Shown here: in pieces, positions 1-7,341 of the stretch | Numbering within the stretch: the first letter of the stretch is position 1 | Layout of the letters: each line of letters starts with the position of its first letter | Assembly: GCA_030039095.1 (NCBI GenBank) | Contig: JASHQP010000794.1 | Location: 1 to 17,518, forward strand | Direction of reading: 5' to 3' | Length of the DNA stretch: 17,518 nucleotides | From: Streptosporangiaceae bacterium | Lineage (GTDB): Bacteria; Actinomycetota; Actinomycetes; Streptosporangiales; Streptosporangiaceae | Notes under the pieces: generated by a model | Told to the model about the DNA's origin: nothing | The model's input: the letters and a program-made list of their open reading frames with translations, nothing else | The model's database searches: none | Made by a program: the position numbers and the translations under genes

Positions 1-1143
1 GCCGCCACCGGCCCGCCAGACCAGCCCGACCCGGCCGCGATCGACCGGATCGCTGGCCTGCTCGTCCGGGCAAGCCGCCCGGTGCTGGTGCTCGGCTCGG
101 ACGTGTGGCTGGACGGAGCCCACGAGGCGGCCCGCACCGCCGCCGAGGAGCTCCGGCTGCCGGTGATCGCGAACGGCCAGGGCCGCGGCATACTTCCCGC
201 CGGGCACGACCTGCTCGTTTCGCGTGCCAGGTCGACGGCGCTCGGCGAGGCGGACCTGGTCATCGTGGCCGGAACCCCGCTCGACTTCCGGCTTGGCTAC
301 GGCGAGTACGGCGGCAAGAACGGGACGCCGCCCGCTCAGGTCGTGCACGTCGCCGACGCGCCGTCGCACATCGCGCGGCATCGCGAGCTGGCCGCGTCGG
401 CCGCGGGCAGCCTGACCGCGTTCTTCACCCAGCTCGCCGGGGTGGCGTGCGCCACCCGGGGTCAGGGCGGCGCGGCGTGGCCCTGGGAGACCGGAGGGGA
501 CACCGGCTGGCTGCCCCGTCTCCAGGCCGCCAGCAGGCAGGCCACGGCCGCGGACGCCCCGCTGCTGGCCAGCGACGCGGAGCCCATCCACCCCATGCGC
601 ATCTACGGCGAGCTGACCCGGATCCTCGACGATGACGCGGTCGTGATCGGGGACGGCGGCGACTTCGTCTCCTACGCGGGCAAGTACATCGAGCCCCGGC
701 GGCCGGGTGGCTGGCTGGATCCCGGGCCGTACGGGTGCCTGGGCACCGGTCTCGGGTACGCCATCGCCGCCCGCATCGCCCGGCCCTCGGCGCAGGTCGT
801 GCTGCTGCTCGGGGACGGGGCGGCCGGGTTCTCGCTGATGGACGCCGACACACTGGTCAGGCACGGGCTGCCGGTGGTCATGATCTGCGGCAACAACGGC
901 ATCTGGGGGCTGGAAAAGCATCCCATGCAGGCGCTGTACGGCTACGACGTCGCCGCCGACCTGCAGCCGCAGTGCCGTTACGACCAGGTGGTCGCCGCAC
1001 TCGGCGGAGCCGGCGAGCTGGTCACCCGGCCAGCCGACATCGGCCCGGCCCTGCGCAGGGCATTCGACTCCGGAGCCCCCTACCTGGTCAACATCGCCAC
1101 GGACCCCAAGAACACCTACCCGAGGTCCACCACCGGTGTCTAA
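1..1143 (+). CDS. Acetolactate synthase-like ThDP-dependent enzyme (5' truncated by window)
   Basis: The 3' part of a thiamine-diphosphate-dependent enzyme of the acetolactate synthase family; frame 1 is open from the first base and ends at TAA 1141-1143, leaving 380 visible residues. A GTG at 82 is not the start, because the frame continues upstream without a stop. The visible part covers the central FAD/Rossmann-like domain (about residues 15-150) and the C-terminal ThDP domain. The ThDP/Mg motif is clear: GDG at 811-819 and the paired Asn at 892-897 (GDG-x24-NN spacing class). The stretch NNGIWGLEKHPMQALYGY closely resembles what I remember of mycobacterial IlvG (Rv1820). Family members condense pyruvate or related 2-oxoacids. 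The substrate here is inferred only, since IlvG-like paralogues outside ilv operons are often of unproven activity. No ilvH/ilvN regulatory subunit follows; the next gene is convergent. Confidence 0.85.
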   Translation, partial: AATGPPDQPDPAAIDRIAGLLVRASRPVLVLGSDVWLDGAHEAARTAAEELRLPVIANGQGRGILPAGHDLLVSRARSTALGEADLVIVAGTPLDFRLGYGEYGGKNGTPPAQVVHVADAPSHIARHRELAASAAGSLTAFFTQLAGVACATRGQGGAAWPWETGGDTGWLPRLQAASRQATAADAPLLASDAEPIHPMRIYGELTRILDDDAVVIGDGGDFVSYAGKYIEPRRPGGWLDPGPYGCLGTGLGYAIAARIARPSAQVVLLLGDGAAGFSLMDADTLVRHGLPVVMICGNNGIWGLEKHPMQALYGYDVAADLQPQCRYDQVVAALGGAGELVTRPADIGPALRRAFDSGAPYLVNIATDPKNTYPRSTTGV

Positions 1144-1196
1144 CCACACACCGGCCCAGCGGCCCGCGGAGCCGGCAGCCGTTTCATGATCTGCGT

Positions 1197-1225
1197 GGCA
1201 AATGTGCCGTATTCGCTCATTTGCC
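1197..1225. terminator. Inverted repeat between convergent genes, candidate bidirectional terminator
   Basis: The arms GGCAAATG (1197-1204) and CATTTGCC (1218-1225) are perfect 8-bp complements around a 13-nt loop. The repeat lies in the 96-bp gap between two converging genes. On the + transcript the stem can extend by a G-U and a G-C pair. There is no T-tract, which is common for actinobacterial terminators. Its position supports termination, but the repeat also overlaps a motif seen at a second intergenic site (see findings), so it may instead belong to a dispersed element. Confidence 0.45.
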
Positions 1226-1239
1226 GCCAGAGGGGTCGG

Positions 1240-1659
1240 CTACCGCGATCGGGCCAGGAAGCGAGCCCGGTCCAGAACGACGCGCTCGACCGTGCCCGCG
1301 CCCACGACCACGTCGTCATCCACGTCGTCCGCCCGGGCGATGAAGTCGAAGACCAGCCGTCTGCCATCCACCTCGGTCAGTTCGGCTTCCACCACGACCA
1401 CGGCTCCCAGCGGGCTGGCCGCGCGGTGCTCCAGGCTGGCCGCGGTGCCGACCGTGGTGAGCCCGGCGGCCAGGTGAGGGCCTACCGCGGCGACGGTGGC
1501 AGCCTCGGCGAGCGCGAGCAGCCGCGGGGTAGCGAGCACGGGCACGTTCCCGCTGCCCATCGCTTCGGCGGTGTCGGCCTCGGTCACGGACGCGCGCACG
1601 GTGGCGCGCAGCCCAGCCGCCAGGCCGGCCACGGTGCCGGGTTCATTCGATGACGGCAA
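1240..1659 (-). CDS. FlK-like hotdog thioesterase
   Basis: A 139-residue single-domain hotdog protein of the fluoroacetyl-CoA thioesterase (FlK) type; most members hydrolyse short acyl-CoAs of unknown identity in the cytoplasm. T44 (in VLATP), E52 (LAEAA) and H78 (LEHRA) are spaced 8 and 26 residues apart, the same spacing as the T42/E50/H76 triad of FlK, so the catalytic set looks complete. The frame opens at TTG 1659, which overlaps the end of the upstream biotin-carrier gene by 17 bp and has AGGAAGG 8 nt upstream. An alternative GTG at 1632 would give an N-terminus nearer the usual family length but has no visible Shine-Dalgarno sequence. It is the last gene of the operon that starts at 5990. 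The neighbouring biotin carboxylase and carrier suggest an acyl-CoA substrate made or consumed by that carboxylase, which is inference. Fluoroacetyl-CoA itself is unlikely without other organofluorine genes. Confidence 0.8.
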   Translation of the reverse strand: MPSSNEPGTVAGLAAGLRATVRASVTEADTAEAMGSGNVPVLATPRLLALAEAATVAAVGPHLAAGLTTVGTAASLEHRAASPLGAVVVVEAELTEVDGRRLVFDFIARADDVDDDVVVGAGTVERVVLDRARFLARSR

Positions 1660-1855
1660 TCAGGTCGCCTTCCTGGACCACGTCACCCTCGGCCACGGCG
1701 AGCTTGGTGAGCTTGCCGTCGCTCTCTGCAAGGACCGGGATCTCCATCTTCATCGACTCCAGGATGACCAGCGTGTCGCCGTCAGCCACCTGATCACCCT
1801 CGGACGCCACGACCTGCCACACGTTCGCGACCATCTCCGCGCGGACCTCGGTCAA
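1643..1855 (-). CDS. Stand-alone biotin/lipoyl attachment carrier protein (TB7.3-like)
   Basis: A 70-residue protein that is a single biotinyl domain. The biotinylation motif ESMKM is centred on a Lys about 36 residues in, and the C-terminus ends GDLIAVIE. It closely resembles, from memory, the 71-residue M. tuberculosis carrier TB7.3 (Rv3221c), which also lies near sigH and rshA. The expected role is to carry carboxybiotin from a biotin carboxylase to a carboxyltransferase. The start is TTG at 1855, which is decided by AGGAGG 6 nt upstream and by the family N-terminus (VRAEMVANV). Biotin carboxylase lies 75 bp upstream in the same direction, so the two probably form one complex. No carboxyltransferase is present in the window. 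Lipoylation cannot be excluded by sequence alone, but ESMKM strongly favours biotin. Confidence 0.9.
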   Translation of the reverse strand: MTEVRAEMVANVWQVVASEGDQVADGDTLVILESMKMEIPVLAESDGKLTKLAVAEGDVVQEGDLIAVIE

Positions 1856-1930
1856 ACCCTGCCTCCTCGCGTCAGCACCCCGGCGATCGCAGCCGTGGCA
1901 GCGCCACCATCATTCTCGCGCCGCTGCCGA

Positions 1931-3271
1931 TCACGACCGCAGCCGGGCAACGACGGACGTGTCGTAGCAGCCGCTGGTGAACTCGTCGCTATCCAGAAGT
2001 TCGGCGTGAAAAGGCAGGTTAGTCTTTGGCCCGCTGACGCGAAAGCCGGCCACGGCGGCGCGGGCCCGCTGCAGCGCCTCGTCCCGGTTTGCCCCGTGCA
2101 CGCAGAGCTTGGCGAGCAGCGGGTCATAGAAGGGCGTCACCTCGTTTCCGGCCTCGTAGCCCGCGTCCACGCGGACGCCGGGGCCGGACGGCTCCGTCCA
2201 CTCGGTGATCAGCCCCGGGCTGGGCAGGAAGCGGCGCGGATCCTCGGCATAGACGCGCAGTTCCACGGCGTGTCCCTCGGCCTGAACCGACGCAGGGTCG
2301 AAGCTCACGTCCTCGCCCGCCGCGATCAGGAACTGCTGCTCCACAAGATCGATGCCGGTGACCATCTCGGTGATCGGGTGCTCCACCTGGATCCGGGTGT
2401 TCATCTCGAGGAACATGAAGTCCTTGGTCGCGGCGTCCACCAGGAACTCGACGGTGCCCGCACCCCGGTAGTCGACGGTTTCGCCCGCGCGGGCCGCCGC
2501 GGCGAGCATCCGGGCCCGGAGCTCCGGCGAGACCCCCGGCGACGGGGTCTCCTCGGCGATCTTCTGATGCCGCCGCTGCACCGAGCAGTCCCGCTCGCCC
2601 AGGGCCAGCACCCGGCCGTCGTCCAGGCCGAGAATCTGCACCTCGACGTGTCGCGCCTGCTCGACGTACCGCTCCAGGAGGATCGACGGGTTGCCGAAGA
2701 ACCGCTCGGCCCGGGTGCGGGCGGTCTCGAAGCCCGCGCGCAGTTCGGCCTCGTTGCCGACTGCGCTCATCCCGATGCCGCCGCCACCGGCAGCCGCCTT
2801 GATCATCACCGGGTAGCCGATCCGCGCGGCCTCGGCGGCAGCGGCGCTCCCGTCGGCGACCGGCTCCGGCGTGCCGGCGGCGACGGGCACACCGGCCTGC
2901 TCCATGAGGTTCCTGGCGTTGATCTTGTCGCCCATTTGCCCGATCGCCGCAGGCGGAGGGCCGATCCAGGTCAGGCCCGCGTCATCAACCGCCGCGGCGA
3001 ACTCGGCGCTCTCGGACAGGAACCCATAGCCTGGGTGGATCGCAGCTGCCCCGACCGCCCGCGCCGCCCCAAGCACGGCGCGGACGTCCAGGTAGCTGCT
3101 CGCGGGCGCTGCCGGGCCGATCGGCACCGCCTCGTCGGCCTCGCTGACGTACGGCAGCGCGGCGTCGGCCTCGGAGTAGACCGCGACCGCGCGGATCCCC
3201 ATCCGCCTGGCGGTCCGGATCACCCGGCGCGCGATCTCGCCTCTGTTGGCGACCAGGACGGACTCGATCAC
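1931..3271 (-). CDS. accC: Acetyl/acyl-CoA carboxylase biotin carboxylase subunit
   Basis: A 446-residue ATP-grasp enzyme that carboxylates the biotin of a carrier protein using ATP and bicarbonate. The N-terminus MIESVLVANRGEIARRVIRT is the standard biotin-carboxylase opening and fixes the GTG start at 3271. The glycine-rich ATP loop (AAAGGGGIGM, near residue 165), ERDCSVQRRHQKIAEE and MNTRIQVEHPITE all follow in order. The length matches a single AccC subunit rather than the longer AccA-type fusion, so the chain has no carrier domain and should use the separate 70-residue carrier encoded next. It starts 9 bp after the stop of the upstream HD-domain gene, with only a weak GGAG well upstream, so translational coupling is likely. 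The loop has Ile where many homologues carry Arg or Lys. The substrate cannot be told without the carboxyltransferase. Confidence 0.93.
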   Translation of the reverse strand: MIESVLVANRGEIARRVIRTARRMGIRAVAVYSEADAALPYVSEADEAVPIGPAAPASSYLDVRAVLGAARAVGAAAIHPGYGFLSESAEFAAAVDDAGLTWIGPPPAAIGQMGDKINARNLMEQAGVPVAAGTPEPVADGSAAAAEAARIGYPVMIKAAAGGGGIGMSAVGNEAELRAGFETARTRAERFFGNPSILLERYVEQARHVEVQILGLDDGRVLALGERDCSVQRRHQKIAEETPSPGVSPELRARMLAAAARAGETVDYRGAGTVEFLVDAATKDFMFLEMNTRIQVEHPITEMVTGIDLVEQQFLIAAGEDVSFDPASVQAEGHAVELRVYAEDPRRFLPSPGLITEWTEPSGPGVRVDAGYEAGNEVTPFYDPLLAKLCVHGANRDEALQRARAAVAGFRVSGPKTNLPFHAELLDSDEFTSGCYDTSVVARLRS

Positions 3272-3280
3272 GCGCGCAGC

Positions 3281-4585
3281 CTACTCCAGGCGGCTGGCCA
3301 GGCGCTTCCCGGCAACCTCGCTGAGCGCCTCGATGACGCCGGGGTCGTACTCGGCCGCCGTGTCCAGGCGCAGCCGCTCCAGCGCCGCCGCGGTCCGGTC
3401 CCGGTCGGTAGACCCGCCCACGAGGTCGTCGAACGCGTTCGCTGCCCGGATGATCCTGCTGCCGACCGGCGGCTCGGGATCGTGCCCCCGGCTCGGCCAG
3501 CTCTGGCACCGCACGAGCTCGGCGACCCGGTCGAGGACGCCGGCCTTCCTGATCACCTCCGCGCCGAGCTCCGCGATGCGCCGCTGGTCTTCGCCCGAGA
3601 CGAGGACGGTGGCTCCGCCTGGTATCGGGTCGGGCAGCGCCAGCTGCCCGATGTCATGCATCAGCGCGGCGTACTCCAGGTCGAGCAGGTCCGCCTCGGC
3701 CAGCCCGAGCTCCCGGCCGACGGCCACGGCCAGCCTGCTGACCCGCCGGGAGTGCCCGCTCTCCACGTAGCCGCCCACCTCGGTGACCCTCGCCAGAGCC
3801 CGCACGGTCTGAAGGTAGGTGGCGCTGATGCCCGCGTATCTGCGGAAGGCGACTTGGGTGACGAGCAGCGGGCCCATGAAGACCGCGAGCCCCGTGAGCC
3901 CCATGACCTCGGCCGCGAACGTGATCATCGTGGCCGAGACACCCACGGCGGCGCCCAGCGGCAGCTGAACCCGCATCTCGTCCCACAGCGCGACGGAAAA
4001 CCGGGCCCCGAGGTCGTCCGCCCTGATCAGCGACGCGATCATCGCCTCGGCCAGCCAGCCGATGATGACAAGGACGGACATCACTATGAAAGCGATCCAC
4101 CAGTGACCCGCGCCGCTGATGATCTCGCTGCCCGCGATGGGCCGGAACGCGAACGCGACGCACGCGACTGCCACCAGGCGGGTGGCCATGCCGGTCAGTC
4201 CGGCCGGACGGCCGGCCGCCATGTGCGGCAGGGCGCCGACCGTCATGCCGACCGCGGTCACGGTGATCACCTGCAGCGCGGCGACGTGCGGCACGGGATG
4301 GCTGCCGGGCAGCGCGCCGACCCGCAGCAGCAGCGCGTAGGCGAGGGCCGCCGCCGTAGCGATCGGCGCCGCCTCCCTGCCACCGGGCTGGCGGAGCCTC
4401 AGCAGTTCCCCGACGGCGATGACCGAGCCGAACGCGATGGCCGTCTGCGGCTCCGTCACCCGCGCCGCCGCGGTGTGCGCGACGGCCGCGACGACCATCA
4501 TCCCCACGGCGGCGAGGAGCAGCAGCCGGCCCGAGTCCATGGCCTGCCACGAGGGCAGCCGGTCGTCGGCCTGCCGTATCGCCAC
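3281..4585 (-). CDS. Membrane protein with degenerate HD-GYP domain
   Basis: A 434-residue protein with several hydrophobic segments in residues 20-245 (for example 21-40, 104-120, 163-180, 213-245) followed by an HD-GYP-like domain from about 255. H278 (in GHSRRVSRLA) and the metal dyad H310-D311 remain. The usual catalytic Lys after HDIG is Gln (Q314), and the HHE..DGxGYP segment is replaced by an unrelated stretch (around RCQSWPSRGHDPEPP, 359-373), so the second metal ligands and the signature are missing. It probably cannot hydrolyse c-di-GMP and may act as a regulator or partner; this is inference. The start GTG 4585 has GGAGGAG placed well upstream. It begins 16 nt after the canonical HD-GYP gene, which shares the same domain plan, suggesting duplication and divergence. 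Its stop is 9 bp before accC. Confidence 0.85.
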   Translation of the reverse strand: MAIRQADDRLPSWQAMDSGRLLLLAAVGMMVVAAVAHTAAARVTEPQTAIAFGSVIAVGELLRLRQPGGREAAPIATAAALAYALLLRVGALPGSHPVPHVAALQVITVTAVGMTVGALPHMAAGRPAGLTGMATRLVAVACVAFAFRPIAGSEIISGAGHWWIAFIVMSVLVIIGWLAEAMIASLIRADDLGARFSVALWDEMRVQLPLGAAVGVSATMITFAAEVMGLTGLAVFMGPLLVTQVAFRRYAGISATYLQTVRALARVTEVGGYVESGHSRRVSRLAVAVGRELGLAEADLLDLEYAALMHDIGQLALPDPIPGGATVLVSGEDQRRIAELGAEVIRKAGVLDRVAELVRCQSWPSRGHDPEPPVGSRIIRAANAFDDLVGGSTDRDRTAAALERLRLDTAAEYDPGVIEALSEVAGKRLASRLE

Positions 4586-4601
4586 CGGCTCCTCCTACGC
4601 T

Positions 4602-5990
4602 CTACAGGCTCTCGATGACCCGCAGCGGCGCCGTCGGGTCGTCGTGGTCCTGTGCGGTAACGGTCTGCCGGTCGGCCGGGGCGGCTGCTCGCTCGGGAAG
4701 CCTCCAGCCTTCCCGGTGCAGCGCGGCGATGAAGGCCTCGACCATGACCGGATCGAACTGGCTGCCAGCGCCCTTGCGCAGTTCCTCGATCGCCTCGCTC
4801 ATCCGGCGCGCCTCGCGGTAGGAGCGGGTCGAGGTCATCGAGTCGAACGCATCGGCCACGGCGATGACGCGTGCGAACTCCGGAATCTCGTCACCGGCGA
4901 ACCCCATCGGGTAACCGGTGCCGTCGATCTTCTCGTGGTGGTGCATGATCCCAGCCAGGGCCTCGTTGAGGAAGCCGATCTCGCGCACGATCTCCAGGCC
5001 ACGCAGCGGATGCAGCTGGATGGCGGCGAACTCCTCCTCGGTCAATGGCCCGGTCTTCTGCAGCACCTTGGTCGGCACCCCGAGCTTGCCGACGTCGTGC
5101 AGCATCCCCGCGAACATGATGGCCTCGGTGCGGTCGGCGTGCATCCCGATCTGGCGGGCGATCATGCCGGACCCCCGGGACACACGCTCGCTGTGGCCGC
5201 GCGTGTAGTAGTCCTTGGTCTCGACCGCCTGGCAGAGGGCCTCCATGGTGGCCCCGTACGCGCGCCGCTGCTCGGCGAACTGCCCCATGGCCCAGCGGGC
5301 CACGAACAGCGGAACGAGCACCAGCGCCGCGGCGAACGGCCCCATCACGGTCCACAGCGCCGCGATCACCAGCCCGAGAGCCGCGTAGCCCAGGTCGGAC
5401 GCCAGCAGCAGCGGCACGCTGGACTCCAGCTGGATTCGCCGCTGCCCGTCGCTTCGGGTCAGCTGGAGCACGCCCCACATCAGGCCGAGGTTGACGATCA
5501 CGTGCGCGGCGGCAGCAGCCGCGAATGGCCAGACGATCGCCGAGAAGTCACCCGGCCGGGGCAGCCCGATGTGGCCGCCGAGCGCGACGAACGTCTGCCC
5601 GGCCGCGAATCCGGACACGGCGCTCATCCCGCCGTTGAATACCCGCTCGGCCAGCTGCAGCTTGCGCCGCAGGCTGAGCACTGAAACGGCTCCGACCAGG
5701 GCCGCTCCCACAGGGCCGAGCAGCACCACGGCGGCCAGCGTGGCCGACGAACTCGGTGACCAGGCCGACTGGCGTGCCGCGAGTTGTGTCGGCGCCGAAT
5801 CGCAGATCAGGAACAGCAGCATGAGTACGCCGAGGGACAGCCACCAGCCGGTGCCCATCGGCGGTCCGGAGAGCCTGGGCGCGACAACGGAGGCGGCCGC
5901 CACCACGACCGCCGCGATGTAGACCCACGCAGCACGCGAGACCCTGCCCATGCCCCCCTCGCCGTCGACCTCGGGAAACGCCATCGACAC
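4602..5990 (-). CDS. Membrane HD-GYP domain protein, probable c-di-GMP phosphodiesterase
   Basis: A 462-residue integral membrane protein. Hydrophobic segments span roughly residues 20-37, 48-64, 83-105, 150-177 and 193-231, forming a sensor-like N-terminal half. The HD-GYP domain runs from about 245 to 425. All signature elements are present: GHSERVSR (265-272), HDVGK (298-302), HHHEKIDGTGYP (350-361) and ADAFDSMTSTRSYR (379-392). HD-GYP enzymes linearise cyclic-di-GMP using a di- or tri-iron centre, so this copy should be active. The proposed GTG start (5990) has GGAG 7 nt upstream; an ATG two codons in is the alternative. It follows rsrA after 215 bp and heads a compact run: degenerate HD-GYP, accC, carrier, thioesterase. 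The upstream gap holds a 17-bp palindrome that could be its operator. From memory, Streptomyces also places an HD-GYP gene beside rsrA. Confidence 0.92.
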   Translation of the reverse strand: MSMAFPEVDGEGGMGRVSRAAWVYIAAVVVAAASVVAPRLSGPPMGTGWWLSLGVLMLLFLICDSAPTQLAARQSAWSPSSSATLAAVVLLGPVGAALVGAVSVLSLRRKLQLAERVFNGGMSAVSGFAAGQTFVALGGHIGLPRPGDFSAIVWPFAAAAAAHVIVNLGLMWGVLQLTRSDGQRRIQLESSVPLLLASDLGYAALGLVIAALWTVMGPFAAALVLVPLFVARWAMGQFAEQRRAYGATMEALCQAVETKDYYTRGHSERVSRGSGMIARQIGMHADRTEAIMFAGMLHDVGKLGVPTKVLQKTGPLTEEEFAAIQLHPLRGLEIVREIGFLNEALAGIMHHHEKIDGTGYPMGFAGDEIPEFARVIAVADAFDSMTSTRSYREARRMSEAIEELRKGAGSQFDPVMVEAFIAALHREGWRLPERAAAPADRQTVTAQDHDDPTAPLRVIESL

Positions 5991-6011
5991 GCTGGCACTC
6001 CGGCGAAGCGC

Positions 6012-6126
6012 AGATTATCCGCAAATTGCTACTAGCGAAATGCGCTTAGCCGGACGCCGCCACTCAGAGTAACGCGCTCGAACGCTTCCGCGAAGACCTC
6101 AGCAACAATGTGCACAACATGTACAC
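6012..6126 (-). promoter_or_regulatory. Candidate control region of the HD-GYP/accC operon
   Basis: Upstream of the HD-GYP start lies an AT-richer patch in otherwise GC-rich DNA. A TAATCT (complement of 6012-6017) could be a -10 element, but no convincing -35 accompanies it. Further upstream, 6110-6126 is an imperfect 17-bp palindrome (GTGCACA-ACA-TGTACAC on the + strand) in which all but two symmetric positions pair. This looks like a dimeric-repressor operator. The regulator is unknown. Confidence 0.35.
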
Positions 6127-6205
6127 GGCAGAATGCAATGCGTAATCAAGTGGGCGGGCGCTCTAGACACGAACGGCAGTGAAAGTCAGCAAACGCGCCG
6201 TGGGC

Positions 6206-6490
6206 TCAGTCGACCCGGAACTCGGAGACCTCGAGCTCGGCCCTGATGGTCCGGATCCGGACCATTACCTTGCTGCGCAGCCCGGTCGGCGTGGGCTCGG
6301 AGCCGCAGCACTTCTGCACCAGCCGCTTCACGGCCTCTTCCAGCCCATACTCACGCAGGCACGGCCCGCACTCGTCGAGGTGCTGCTGGATCTGCGCGAT
6401 GCTCTTGTCCTCGATCTCGCCGTCGAGGTACGAATACACGCGCGCCAGCACCTCGCTACACGGCACCTCGTGCGGCTTCCCGCAGCTCAT
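6206..6490 (-). CDS. rsrA: Redox-sensing zinc-associated anti-sigma factor RsrA
   Basis: A 94-residue ZAS-family anti-sigma factor that binds SigR in reducing conditions and releases it when thiols are oxidised to disulfides, with loss of zinc. The match to Streptomyces RsrA is unambiguous and keeps its numbering: C3, H7, C11, H37, C41, C44 (HLDECGPC) and the paired C61-C62 are all present, along with the [11 protein letters not shown] segment. C11, H37, C41 and C44 are the zinc/redox positions known for RsrA. Its ATG overlaps the sigR stop by 4 bp (ATGA), so translation should be coupled and the two proteins made in balance. AAGGA lies 6 nt upstream of the ATG. The orthologue in mycobacteria is RshA. 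Confidence 0.96.
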   Translation of the reverse strand: MSCGKPHEVPCSEVLARVYSYLDGEIEDKSIAQIQQHLDECGPCLREYGLEEAVKRLVQKCCGSEPTPTGLRSKVMVRIRTIRAELEVSEFRVD

Positions 6491-7296
6491 TCCGCGTCCT
6501 TCCCGGGCTCGTCGCCCGATGACGACGCCTTGGCCGGGGCGGTCGATGCCGCCCTGACCATTCCCTCTTTGGCCGCGTACTCCTGAAGCATGTCCCTGAG
6601 CTGCCGGCGCCCGCGATGCAGGCGTGACATCACGGTCCCGATCGGGGTCCCCATGATGTCGGCGATCTCTTTGTAGGCAAAGCCTTCCACGTCGGCCAGG
6701 TAGACCGCGATGCGGAACTCCTCCGGCAGAGCCTGCAGCGCCTCCTTGACGTCAGAGTCCGGAAGCCGCTCGAGCGCCTCGGCCTCGGCGGACTTCAGCC
6801 CAGCCGAGCTGTGCGACGCGGCCCTGGCGAGCTGCCAGTCCTCGATCTCCTCGTTGCCAGCGCGCTGCGGCTCACGCTGCCGCTTGCGGTAGGTGTTGAT
6901 GAACGTATTGGTGAGAATCCGGAACAGCCAGGCCTTGAGGTTCGTCCCCTCCTGGAACTGGTGGAACGACGCGTACGCCTTGGCGAAGGTTTCCTGGACC
7001 AGGTCCTCCGCGTCGGCGGGGTTCCGGGTCATCCGCATTCCTGCCGCGTACAGCTGATCCAGGTACGGCATGACATCGTGCTCAAAGCGTTCGCTGCGCT
7101 GCTCGAGTGTCTCTGGGACCGGACTCACCTCCTCCGCGATTGCTGGCTGGAAGCGACCGCCTGGCCACCTTCCGCCTTGCCAATTGTCTCGGCCGGAGGA
7201 TACAACGTCAGGCCCGCCGAACTCGCGCGCCATCACCGTCGAGGCGCCGTCCACATTCGGCGCCTGGTCACGCGGCGGGCAGGTTACTGGCGACAC
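6487..7296 (-). CDS. sigR: ECF sigma factor SigR (SigH), thiol-oxidative stress, with N-terminal extension
   Basis: The sigma factor for the disulfide-stress regulon (thioredoxin, mycothiol and protein quality-control genes). Region 2 ([20 protein letters not shown], about residues 92-111) and region 4 ([20 protein letters not shown]) are nearly identical to Streptomyces SigR. The frame from GTG 7296 gives 269 residues. Residues 1-56 are unlike the core and rich in Gly and Pro. A second GTG at 7128 (residue 57), in GGAGGAGGTG, would give a 213-residue core form. In S. coelicolor, from memory, a 55-residue extension makes an unstable isoform produced from the SigR-dependent promoter, and the same arrangement seems present here. 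A matching promoter lies immediately before GTG 7296. The gene overlaps rsrA by 4 bp. Which start dominates without stress cannot be read from sequence. Confidence 0.95.
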   Translation of the reverse strand: MSPVTCPPRDQAPNVDGASTVMAREFGGPDVVSSGRDNWQGGRWPGGRFQPAIAEEVSPVPETLEQRSERFEHDVMPYLDQLYAAGMRMTRNPADAEDLVQETFAKAYASFHQFQEGTNLKAWLFRILTNTFINTYRKRQREPQRAGNEEIEDWQLARAASHSSAGLKSAEAEALERLPDSDVKEALQALPEEFRIAVYLADVEGFAYKEIADIMGTPIGTVMSRLHRGRRQLRDMLQEYAAKEGMVRAASTAPAKASSSGDEPGKDAE

Positions 7297-7304
7297 ACGC
7301 GTTG

Positions 7305-7331
7305 CAACACGCCCTGTCGCGGCTTCATTCC
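7305..7331 (-). promoter_or_regulatory. SigR-dependent autoregulatory promoter
   Basis: On the minus strand GGAAT (7331-7327) is followed after exactly 18 nt by GTTG (7308-7305), matching the SigR/SigH consensus GGAAT-N18-GTT. It lies wholly inside the 45-bp gap between the TraR/DksA stop and the sigR GTG at 7296. Transcription would start about 6-9 nt further on, essentially at that GTG, which predicts a leaderless message for the long SigR isoform. The -10 is part of a GTTGCAAC palindrome. Confidence 0.82.
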
Positions 7332-7341
7332 ACCAGGCGCC

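Noticed and set aside
82..1143. GTG at 82 as the true start of the acetolactate synthase-like gene
   Set aside because: The same frame is open to base 1 and encodes residues that continue the domain, so the gene begins outside the window.
1496..4618. A 1040-codon open frame on the + strand
   Set aside because: It lies antisense to the thioesterase, carrier, accC and degenerate HD-GYP genes, all with clear family motifs. Its His/Arg/Gly/Pro-rich translation is the usual antisense shadow of GC-rich genes.
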